Below, in pieces: positions 1-5,193 of a DNA stretch of 6,393 nt. The position numbers and the translations under genes were made by a program. The notes beneath the pieces were generated by a model that did not search any database, was not told the DNA's origin, and saw nothing but the letters and a program-made list of their open reading frames with translations. The stretch spans positions 1 to 6,393 of the forward strand of contig DAOVIK010000098.1 in the NCBI GenBank assembly GCA_030673735.1. The letters run 5' to 3'. The stretch's first letter is position 1; every line of letters starts with the position of its first letter. The DNA is from Anaerolineae bacterium (GTDB taxonomy: Bacteria > Chloroflexota > Anaerolineae > Anaerolineales > E44-bin32).

Positions 1-1
1 C

Positions 2-958
2 GAAGATGTCCCGGGGGTATCGGCAAGATTACTCGAGGCCGGACATAACCTGGGACCGGCAGGCATCCTGCTGGAGATGCAGCAGAATGGCAAGCCACCC
101 CGTTTGATGTTCTCCGGCGACATCGGCCGCGAAGGATTGCCTATCATACGCGATCCCGTTCTCCCTCATGACGTCGATTACCTGATCATGGAATGCACAT
201 ACGGCGATCGGATACACAGTTCGCCAGAAGAGGCCTATGAGGAGACACAGGAGGTAATCTGCGGCACGCTAAACGGTGGCGGCAAGGTGATCATTCCCGC
301 ATTCGCTGTCGGACGAACGCAGACGCTGGTTTATTACCTGCACCGCATGATCAATGAGGGACGCATTCCTCGCGTGCCCGTATTCGTCGATAGCCCTTTG
401 GCAATCAACGTTACCGATATCTTTCGCGCGCATCCAGAGTGCTACGACCAGGAGATGCGAGAGTTCTTGGATGACGATCCGCACGGGTCTGCATTGGGTT
501 TTGATCTGCTCACGTACACACGTTCCGTGCCAGAGAGCAAGGCCATCAATGATGTTAAAGGTCCGGCCGTGATCATATCGGCCTCCGGCATGGCGGAAGT
601 GGGGCGTATACTGCACCACTTGCGCAACAACCTCCACGAGCCACGCAACACCATCCTGATCACATCATGGATGGCTCCCCATACCTTGGGTAGACGCCTG
701 GTCGAAGGGAAGAAGGTTGTGAAGATCTTCGGCGAGAAGCATCAGGTGCGCGCAAAGGTCGCCTGCATCAACGGGCTCTCGGCGCATGCGGACCAGCACG
801 ATCTGCTGGCCTACGCCTCCGCGACCAAGCACAGTTTGCGCGAAGTTTTTCTCACACATGGCGAGCCTGATGCGGCGAAAGCCCTTCGCGAGAAACTTCT
901 CGACGCCGGAATTAATCAGGTCTCGTATCCCGAGCCGGGAGCCTCTTTTGACCTCTAG
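2..958 (+). CDS. MBL-fold beta-CASP ribonuclease, 5' partial
   Basis: The reading frame is open from base 2, so the gene starts left of the window; 318 residues are visible and the ATG at 77 is internal. The visible part begins just before the metallo-beta-lactamase motif EAGHNLGPA (metal-binding His at visible residue 15). It continues with FSGDIGR (Asp about 40), MECTYGDR (beta-CASP motif A acid, about 64), PAFAVGRTQ, SASGMAEVGRILHH (motif B histidine, about 205) and GLSAHADQ plus THGEP in the C-terminal RMMBL part. By family knowledge these are cytoplasmic Zn-dependent RNA nucleases related to CPSF73 and to bacterial TTHA0252-type enzymes. All visible catalytic motifs are intact, so it should be active; the first HxHxDH motif lies off the window. 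No terminator is visible between its TAG stop and the tRNA-Ser promoter 45 bases downstream, so read-through into the tRNA is possible. The exact RNA substrate cannot be told. Confidence 0.93.
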   Translation, partial: EDVPGVSARLLEAGHNLGPAGILLEMQQNGKPPRLMFSGDIGREGLPIIRDPVLPHDVDYLIMECTYGDRIHSSPEEAYEETQEVICGTLNGGGKVIIPAFAVGRTQTLVYYLHRMINEGRIPRVPVFVDSPLAINVTDIFRAHPECYDQEMREFLDDDPHGSALGFDLLTYTRSVPESKAINDVKGPAVIISASGMAEVGRILHHLRNNLHEPRNTILITSWMAPHTLGRRLVEGKKVVKIFGEKHQVRAKVACINGLSAHADQHDLLAYASATKHSLREVFLTHGEPDAAKALREKLLDAGINQVSYPEPGASFDL

Positions 959-1003
959 ACCGTCAGTTTGAGCACCTTCCCCCGCCTCATCCAAGATTTG
1001 CGC

Positions 1004-1009
1004 TATAAT
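1004..1009 (+). promoter_or_regulatory. -10 box (TATAAT) of tRNA-Ser
   Basis: This is a perfect TATAAT hexamer ending 7 bases before the mature tRNA 5' end. No good -35 hexamer lies 16-18 bases upstream (around 981-986 the sequence is cccgcc), and the TG at 999-1000 is two bases too far upstream for an extended -10. Initiation is predicted at about 1016-1017, essentially the first base of the tRNA. Confidence 0.65.
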
Positions 1010-1016
1010 CGCTCGT

Positions 1017-1107
<91 letters not shown>

Positions 1108-1109
1108 TG

Positions 1110-1133
1110 GGCTGCTCGCAATGGGCAGCCTTT
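1110..1133 (+). terminator. Hairpin terminator of tRNA-Ser
   Basis: GGCTGCTC (1110-1117) pairs with GGGCAGCC (1123-1130) through a 5-base loop; one pair is G-T. It is followed by only three T residues, so it is a weak rho-independent terminator. Its position two bases after the tRNA CCA supports the call. Confidence 0.55.
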
Positions 1134-1246
1134 CCGCTTGTTCGCCATCCCCATGCTCATTCCTTGAATCCCGGCCTCCCTTTGATGCATCGCCGTCGAG
1201 ATCCTCAACTGGCCGGCAAGGGTACCGTGCATAGTTCAACAACGCG

Positions 1247-1264
1247 CCGCCATTCAACTGCTGC
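1247..1264 (+). repeat. 18-base direct repeat, copy 1
   Basis: CCGCCATTCAACTGCTGC occurs here and again, identically, at 1392-1409. Its first seven bases, CCGCCAT, also form the end of the tRNA-Ser gene plus one base (1102-1108). All three occurrences are spaced by exactly 145 bases. Upstream of this copy the words TCCT, TGGCC, ACCGTG and GTTC (1201-1240) appear in the same order as in the 3' half of the tRNA, with insertions, which hints at a decayed tRNA copy. Confidence 0.8.
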
Positions 1265-1283
1265 CGGAAAGAGCGCTTTTTAT

Positions 1284-1346
1284 GACTCCCCCCTATCGTC
1301 CCCCCACCGGGGGGACTGTGGGGGTCCCGCTGAGGACGTGCGGGAC
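1284..1346. other. Cluster of GC-rich hairpins
   Basis: GTCCCCCC (1298-1305) pairs perfectly with GGGGGGAC (1309-1316) across a 3-base loop. An outer stem is possible between the C run at 1289-1293 and the G run at 1320-1324. Immediately after, GTCCCGC (1324-1330) pairs with GCGGGAC (1340-1346) around a 9-base loop. Base 1324 is shared, so the outer stem and the third hairpin compete. No T tract follows on either strand, so a simple terminator is unlikely. This could be a structured RNA element, a recombination site or chance in a GC-rich relic. Confidence 0.45.
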
Positions 1347-1397
1347 GGTCGCCCGGTTCTATTCCCGGTGAGGTTCAGATCCACATCGGTTCCGCCA
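1318..1397 (+). pseudogene. Degenerate tRNA-Ser-like relic
   Basis: Aligned without gaps by eye, bases 1320-1350 match tRNA-Ser 1019-1049 at 22 of 31 positions, including the identical 10-mer CGGGACGGTC (1341-1350 against 1040-1049). The 3' part, GTGAGGTTCAGATCCAC followed by TTCCGCCA (1368-1397), resembles the tRNA T arm and CCA end (1080-1107). The middle is about 11 bases shorter, where the variable arm would be. No acceptor stem forms (the 3' strand CGGTTCC has no partner) and there is no proper anticodon loop, so it cannot be a working tRNA. The similarity is by eye only and could be partly chance. Confidence 0.4.
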
Positions 1398-1409
1398 TTC
1401 AACTGCTGC
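1392..1409 (+). repeat. 18-base direct repeat, copy 2
   Basis: This copy is identical to 1247-1264 and 145 bases downstream of it. The flanking bases differ (T before and T after here; G before and C after in copy 1), so the exact repeat is limited to 18 bases. It overlaps the CCA-like end of the tRNA relic at 1318-1397. Confidence 0.8.
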
Positions 1410-1519
1410 TGGGACCGCATCAGGCCGGGGCTACGACAGGGGCTGCATCGCCAACGGAGCATCCTGGAAGCAGGCGTGGACAAAGACGAGCACAAGCTGC
1501 GGCCTCAAAAGCGTCTAGG

Positions 1520-1566
1520 TGGAATCAAGATAATCAGACGAGCCAATCGATGTCAGCCTTGGCTCG
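1520..1566 (-). terminator. Possible terminator of the ychF-like/pepF operon
   Basis: CGAGCCAA (1539-1546) and TTGGCTCG (1559-1566) form a perfect 8-bp stem with a 12-base loop. Read on the minus strand, the hairpin is followed by the moderately T-rich tctgattatcttgatt (about 1538-1523). It lies about 90 bases after the pepF stop codon. The long loop and broken T tract make it a weak candidate. Confidence 0.4.
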
Positions 1567-1602
1567 CCCATGATGCTGCTGGATTCTTTCCTTGGAACAG
1601 CG

Positions 1603-1631
1603 CCGCTACCCCATTCGAATGGCCGCAGCGG
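1603..1631. repeat. Palindrome CCATTCGAATGG with outer arms
   Basis: CCATTCGAATGG (1611-1622) is a perfect 12-base palindrome. It is flanked by a further inverted pair, CCGCT (1603-1607) and AGCGG (1627-1631). The core ATTCGAAT recurs at 1658-1665, just inside the pepF 3' end. The role is unknown; a protein-binding site or part of the convergent terminator region are both possible. Confidence 0.5.
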
Positions 1632-1654
1632 GGAATAGCATTGGGACCGGATGC

Positions 1655-3439
1655 CTAATTCGAATCGCCTTCCAACGCCTCTAGTCTGGATAGCGAGGAT
1701 TCGAGCACATCGAATCCTCCCTGCCAGAATGCTCGCTTGGTGAAGTCAATTCCCGCACGATCAAGGATCCGGACTGATGAATCCGATCCTCCCGCAGCAA
1801 GGATCTCCAGATAGCGCGGGATGAATTCCTTGCCTTCGCTCAGATACTGCTGGTAGAGCGACAGAACCAACAACTGTCCAAAGGCATACGCGTAGACATA
1901 GAAGGGCGTGTGATAGAAGTGCGGAATGGCGATCCACTCGAAGCGGAAATCATCGCTCAAATCCACGGCTTCTCCGAATTGATCCTTCAGATTATCGAAG
2001 TAGACCTGCGATAGATCGTCGACGGTGCCGCCCTCGTTCACTTTGGCATGCGCCTGGCGCTCGAACAAGGCGAAGAATGCCTGGCGCATGATCGTGCCAT
2101 AGGCGTCATCCATCTGGCCGAAGAGCAGCAACTGCTGTAGTTCCGGATCTGGATCTTTCGACAGCAGGTGATCGATAAGAAGCATTTCGGCAAACGTCGA
2201 AGCCGTCTCAGCCATCGGCAAGGATGGACCCTGGCTTAGTACATTGTGATGATTGCTAAGCAGGGAATGAATCGCGTGGCCAAGCTCATGAGCCAGCGTC
2301 GCGGCATCATCGGGTTGGCCCTGGTAAGACATCAAGACCCAAGGGGCTAGGTCCGGCCCTGCCGTGGCGCAGAAGGCCCCTGCCATCTTGCCCTTGCGCA
2401 CCTCGCTATCGATATGATTCTTCGCAAAGATTTGTCCTGCCAGATCGGCTGTACGAGCATCGAACCCGCGGAAGCTCTCCAATACTGCCCCAATCCCTTC
2501 GGAGTACGGTATGTGCTTCTCATACTGGGAAACAGGGGCGTATATGTCATAGCGGCGAATTCGCTTCATTCCCAGGCGCTTGGCTTTTAGTCGGAAGTAG
2601 CGCTGGAACAGGGGCGCGTTCGCGCGGCAAACCTCAAGTAGCGTGTCCACTACTTCGTCCGGAACATTGTTTGCCAGATTGCGCGCCGCAATCGGCGAAG
2701 CCATCCCTCTCAGATCAAGATTCTCGCTGAACCAATCGCGCAGTCGATACTGGTAGATTTGGCCCAAGATGCTCGCATCCTGCTCATAAACCCGGTGCAT
2801 TTCCTGATAAGCGGCTGCGCGCAGATCAGCATCCGGCTTGCGAACATGCACCATCAACTCCCCACGGGTAAGCTCCTTCTCCTCTCCATCAACCTTCAAT
2901 CGGAATGCATAGCGATTGGTAATCGCGGTATACAGGGTCACCAAGGCATTCGGTCCGTTTACGTCCTTCAAGTTGATCACACGCTCCTCAGGCTCGCTCA
3001 GCGTGTAGGGCTTTTGCAGCCGCAGAACTTCCAGCCAATAGCGGTATCCCTCCGCTGGTTGCATCAAGCGCTCGGCCGGTTCATCATCGAGTGCTTTCCA
3101 CCAAAGCTTGAAGAACATGGTGGTGTTATCCACCTTGGCGAGAAGCTGCTGCACCTGAGCCCGGAAGTTCTGTGCTTCCTGGTTCTGCGTGTCTTCGGCA
3201 AAGCGAAGCTGCGCATAGTAGCCCACGCGTCGTACGGTGCGTGACAACGCCTCATATGCATCAAGCATCTCCAGGAAGGTCTCCTCGCTTATGTCTGGAG
3301 AAAGCTTGGGGCGCATTGCTTCAAAAGCCTCCGCTCCGCTCTTGACTTCATCAAGGGCCGCTTGCATCTCCTGTGTATCAAAGCCCGAATAAAGATCTTC
3401 AAGACTCCAGGCCTGCTGCTTGTATGTCGTCTGTGCCAT
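1655..3439 (-). CDS. pepF: Oligoendopeptidase F (peptidase family M3B)
   Basis: The 594-residue product is the usual length for PepF/M3B zinc metallopeptidases, cytoplasmic enzymes that cleave short oligopeptides. The N-terminal helical domain (about 1-200) opens with WSLEDLYSGF. The catalytic site is TLAHELGHAIH (HExxH at 384-388), with the third zinc ligand probably Glu411 in MAETASTFAE. The conserved IPHFYHTPFYVYAYAFGQ near 505-522 supplies substrate and transition-state His/Tyr residues. No signal peptide is present. Three start codons are stacked (GTG 3445, ATG 3442, ATG 3439). I chose ATG 3439 because GAGGAG at 3450-3445 lies 5 bases before it; the alternatives add only two residues. 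It is the second gene of an operon, 9 bases after the stop of the YchF-like gene. All catalytic residues are present and no frameshift is seen. Confidence 0.97.
   Translation of the reverse strand: MAQTTYKQQAWSLEDLYSGFDTQEMQAALDEVKSGAEAFEAMRPKLSPDISEETFLEMLDAYEALSRTVRRVGYYAQLRFAEDTQNQEAQNFRAQVQQLLAKVDNTTMFFKLWWKALDDEPAERLMQPAEGYRYWLEVLRLQKPYTLSEPEERVINLKDVNGPNALVTLYTAITNRYAFRLKVDGEEKELTRGELMVHVRKPDADLRAAAYQEMHRVYEQDASILGQIYQYRLRDWFSENLDLRGMASPIAARNLANNVPDEVVDTLLEVCRANAPLFQRYFRLKAKRLGMKRIRRYDIYAPVSQYEKHIPYSEGIGAVLESFRGFDARTADLAGQIFAKNHIDSEVRKGKMAGAFCATAGPDLAPWVLMSYQGQPDDAATLAHELGHAIHSLLSNHHNVLSQGPSLPMAETASTFAEMLLIDHLLSKDPDPELQQLLLFGQMDDAYGTIMRQAFFALFERQAHAKVNEGGTVDDLSQVYFDNLKDQFGEAVDLSDDFRFEWIAIPHFYHTPFYVYAYAFGQLLVLSLYQQYLSEGKEFIPRYLEILAAGGSDSSVRILDRAGIDFTKRAFWQGGFDVLESSLSRLEALEGDSN
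1695..1719. repeat. Perfect 10-bp hairpin within the 3' end of pepF
   Basis: GAGGATTCGA (1695-1704) and TCGAATCCTC (1710-1719) form a perfect stem with a 5-base loop (GCACA), about 40 bases before the pepF stop codon. The arms carry the same ATTCGA core as the palindromes at 1611-1622 and 1658-1665. It could stabilise the mRNA 3' end or be a binding site; it also encodes part of the VLESSL segment of PepF. Confidence 0.6.
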
Positions 3440-3444
3440 CATCA

Positions 3445-3450
3445 CTCCTC
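3445..3450 (-). promoter_or_regulatory. Shine-Dalgarno site of pepF (GAGGAG)
   Basis: On the minus strand GAGGAG sits 5 bases before the ATG at 3439 and only 2 before the ATG at 3442, which favours the downstream start. Its upstream edge abuts the TGA stop of the preceding gene (3451-3449), an arrangement that favours translational coupling. Confidence 0.75.
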
Positions 3451-4525
3451 AGATATTGAAACGCACATAGATCACGTCGCCGTCTGCCACGACGTAATCC
3501 TTTCCCTCCAGGCGAAGCTTCCCCACTCCGCGTGCCTGCGTAAGCCCGCCCAAGTCTGCTAGCTCATCCCACTGAATTACTTCGGCGCGAATGAAACCGC
3601 GCGCCATGTCCGTATGAATTGTATCTGCCGCATCCAGCGCGGTGCCACCCCTTTGCAGCGTCCAAGCCCGCACCTCAGGATCGCTCACGGTGAAGAACGA
3701 CAGCAGTCCGAGCACCTCAAATGATGACTGGATCACTCGAGCCCGACCGGACACCTCGATGCCATATTCCATCAAGAAGGCATCCGCTTCTTCTTCGGGC
3801 AATTGAGCAATTTCCATCTCCAGCTTGCACTGCATGGCGATGGATTGCATCTCTTCCCCTATGGATCCAAGTTCCGGCGCAGTGCCGCCCTCAGCGATGT
3901 TTACCACGGACAGCAACCGCTTATGCGTGAGCAACCCATAGCCGGCCAATAGCTGCTCCTCGTCACGATCGAGATGCATCACGCGAAGAGGCCTTTCCTC
4001 ATTCAGCGTGGCAGCCAGTCGCTCGAACAGCGCAAGCCGGCGGTCTATCTCGACGCGCTCCTGTGCTCCCCGCTTCTGTCTCTGCTCCCTAAGACCATCC
4101 AGGGCCCGTTCCACGGCCATCATGTCGTGCAGCAGAAACTCCGCCAGCATGGTTCTCAGATCACGCGAAGCATCCACGCTCCCAGAGGGATGGGGGATCG
4201 CGGGGTCTTCGAAAGCTCTCAATACCAAAATCAGCCCGTCCATCTGGTCGAGCTGATTGACGAATTTGCCGGGAAAACCATGCTGTCCTGGATCAACTTG
4301 CAAGCCGCCTACCACAGCATAGGTTACCTTGGCATAGGTTGTCTTGCGTGGACGCTGCATCTCACTCAGAGCATCCAGGCGGGGATCGGGTATGTCCACG
4401 ACCGCGGCATGAACTTGCACTCGTCCGCCACCCGACCAGTCTTCAACCTGCAGGTCTGCACCTGTGAGCGCTTTGAATAGTGTCGTCTTTCCTGACGACG
4501 GCAATCCTATGATTCCCAATCGCAT
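3449..4525 (-). CDS. Divergent YchF/OLA1-family P-loop NTPase
   Basis: The 358-residue product has the YchF layout: G domain, helical insert (about 120-175, Arg/Glu-rich, likely coiled coil) and a C-terminal TGS/DUF933 domain (about 270-358) with EVRAWTLQRGGTALDAA, IHTDMARGFIRAEVI, GKLRLEGKDYVVADGD and the terminal VRFNI. The P-loop is GLPSSGKTT (7-15), where canonical YchF has GLPNVGKST. NIAE (209-212) is the family's NxxE motif, associated with ATP rather than GTP binding. The expected switch II DxAG is instead VVGG (71-74), so the Asp is lost, and the usual VKGAS is replaced by QVDPG. Canonical YchF is a ribosome-associated ATPase; this one is probably a divergent paralogue whose hydrolysis may be weakened or changed. 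The ATG at 4525 matches the family N terminus (MRLGIIGLP), although no clear Shine-Dalgarno is seen. It is the first gene of the operon with pepF and divergent from tRNA-Leu. Confidence 0.88.
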   Translation of the reverse strand: MRLGIIGLPSSGKTTLFKALTGADLQVEDWSGGGRVQVHAAVVDIPDPRLDALSEMQRPRKTTYAKVTYAVVGGLQVDPGQHGFPGKFVNQLDQMDGLILVLRAFEDPAIPHPSGSVDASRDLRTMLAEFLLHDMMAVERALDGLREQRQKRGAQERVEIDRRLALFERLAATLNEERPLRVMHLDRDEEQLLAGYGLLTHKRLLSVVNIAEGGTAPELGSIGEEMQSIAMQCKLEMEIAQLPEEEADAFLMEYGIEVSGRARVIQSSFEVLGLLSFFTVSDPEVRAWTLQRGGTALDAADTIHTDMARGFIRAEVIQWDELADLGGLTQARGVGKLRLEGKDYVVADGDVIYVRFNI

Positions 4526-4540
4526 CGTTTGAACTGTTGT

Positions 4541-4552
4541 CCCACCAGTGGG
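4541..4552. promoter_or_regulatory. Inverted repeat upstream of the YchF-like gene
   Basis: CCCAC-CA-GTGGG forms two 5-base arms 15 bases upstream of the NTPase start codon and 15 bases before the -35 box of tRNA-Leu on the other strand. It could be an operator in the shared divergent regulatory region or a hairpin in the leader of the minus-strand mRNA. No clear minus-strand promoter was found in 4526-4603. Confidence 0.3.
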
Positions 4553-4566
4553 CAGCGGGAGAAAAC

Positions 4567-4595
4567 TTGACCGCGTGCGGCGCTTTGGCTATACT
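4567..4595 (+). promoter_or_regulatory. Promoter of tRNA-Leu
   Basis: TTGACC (4567-4572) and TATACT (4590-4595) are separated by exactly 17 bases, each differing from the sigma-70-type consensus at one position. The predicted start at about 4602 is only about 2 bases before the mature tRNA end at 4604. Confidence 0.85.
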
Positions 4596-4603
4596 TCCGG
4601 GGC

Positions 4604-4684
4604 GCCGAAGTGGCGGAATGGCAGACGCGCGCGACTCAAACTCGCGTTCCTTCGGGAGTGTGGGTTCGACTCCCACCTTCGGCA
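4604..4684 (+). tRNA. tRNA-Leu (anticodon CAA)
   Basis: The acceptor stem is GCCGAAG (4604-4610) with CTTCGGC (4677-4683), and the discriminator is A4684. The anticodon stem is CGCGA/TCGCG (4630-4634 and 4642-4646) around CTCAAAC, giving anticodon CAA at 4637-4639, which reads UUG. The class II variable arm contains TCC-TTCG-GGA (4648-4657). The T arm is GTGGG-TTCGACT-CCCAC (4660-4676). The bases after the discriminator are CCT, so the CCA is not fully encoded and must be completed by tRNA nucleotidyltransferase, unlike the tRNA-Ser in the same window. It has its own promoter and terminator and is divergent from the NTPase operon. Confidence 0.96.
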
Positions 4685-4724
4685 CCTTGCAATTATAGTA
4701 TAGCGGTGATAACCGCCTTGATCC

Positions 4725-4760
4725 AGCCCAACAGCAAGCGTGCTGGGCTCTTTCGTTTTA
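4725..4760 (+). terminator. Terminator downstream of tRNA-Leu
   Basis: AGCCCA (4725-4730) pairs with TGGGCT (4744-4749). After a 3-base bulge, GCA (4734-4736) pairs with TGC (4741-4743) around an AGCG loop. The T-rich ctttcgtttta follows at 4750-4760. A smaller 5-bp hairpin (GCGGT/ACCGC, 4703-4716) precedes it. It should insulate the downstream envelope genes from the strong tRNA promoter. Confidence 0.8.
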
Positions 4761-4808
4761 TCATCCGGAACACGATCGCAGTGCTCGCTTCCGACCTTAT
4801 AGCGCATT

Positions 4809-4826
4809 ACTACCGCTCGTGGTAGT
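4809..4826 (+). promoter_or_regulatory. Inverted repeat in the leader of the envelope gene pair
   Basis: ACTACC (4809-4814) and GGTAGT (4821-4826) form a 6-bp stem with a 6-base loop, ending 10 bases before the ATG at 4837. The alternative GTG start (4819) lies inside this hairpin, which argues for the ATG. A weak -10-like TATAGC lies at 4798-4803 without a good -35 partner. A role as operator or translation-control hairpin is inference. Confidence 0.35.
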
Positions 4827-4836
4827 CTTCTTTGCG

Positions 4837-5193
4837 ATGACCTTCAGGACACGTGTGCTTCCTGGCTTGGCGCTCGGATTACTTGCCGGCATCCTCCTCG
4901 GCTGGCTTGTTTTGCCGCTTGAATACGTGGATACCGATCCCTCATCACTTCGATCAGACTACCGCACGGATTACGTCTTGATGACCGCCGAAGCCTATGC
5001 CGGCGAGGGAGATATTGAGCTCGCTCAAGTGCGTTTGGCGGCGCTAGGGCCTCAACCTCCCTTGGAGATCGTTTCCCAAGCGATTGCCTACGCGGAGGAG
5101 AATGAATTTGGACAATCGGACCTTCAGGTCTTAAACCAACTGGCTGTCGGCCTTCGCTCCTACTCCCCAACCGCGGAGATTGAGAGCCCATGA
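4837..5193 (+). CDS. Small membrane-anchored protein of unknown function
   Basis: I do not recognise the family. The 118-residue product has a positively charged N terminus (Arg4, Arg6) and one long hydrophobic, Gly/Leu-rich segment (about 7-28), then the motif EYVDTDPSSLRSDYRTDY (29-46) and a likely helical, acidic remainder (47-118) with AQVRLAALG. The topology is probably a single-pass anchor with the body outside the membrane. No lipobox cysteine is present. I chose ATG 4837 rather than GTG 4819 because the GTG sits in a hairpin and would put MVVFFA before the charged residues; neither has a clear Shine-Dalgarno. Its stop codon overlaps the next gene's start (ATGA), so the two are translationally coupled. 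The next protein repeats the same anchor-plus-EYVD layout, so they look like a tandem duplication. Confidence 0.8.
   Translation: MTFRTRVLPGLALGLLAGILLGWLVLPLEYVDTDPSSLRSDYRTDYVLMTAEAYAGEGDIELAQVRLAALGPQPPLEIVSQAIAYAEENEFGQSDLQVLNQLAVGLRSYSPTAEIESP

Larger units (their letters stand above)
1134..1654. other. Gene-free region between convergent genes
   Basis: This 520-base stretch lies between the tRNA-Ser terminator and the convergent 3' end of pepF. A long plus-strand frame starts inside the tRNA and runs to 1658, but its Pro/Arg/Ser-rich product has no recognisable domain and no ribosome binding site, so I do not call it a gene. The region holds an 18-base direct repeat, a tRNA-like stretch, three GC-rich hairpins, a terminator-like inverted repeat facing pepF and ATTCGAAT palindromes, each listed separately. 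It is either decayed DNA or a structured non-coding locus. Confidence 0.6.

Noticed and set aside
1309..1328. Possible G-quadruplex in the G-runs
   Set aside because: Only two long G tracts are present close together; four are needed, and the G runs are better explained by pairing with the neighbouring C runs.
2759..3244. Plus-strand frame of 161 codons inside pepF
   Set aside because: It is fully antisense to a strongly conserved peptidase gene and has no recognisable features of its own.
3974..4480. Plus-strand frame of 168 codons inside the YchF-like gene
   Set aside because: It is antisense to the G domain including the P-loop region; the sense frame explains the sequence fully.
4443..4807. 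Minus-strand frames across tRNA-Leu
   Set aside because: They translate the reverse strand of the tRNA (the typical RWESNPHS-like and VGVEPTLPK-like artefacts) and overlap the NTPase start.
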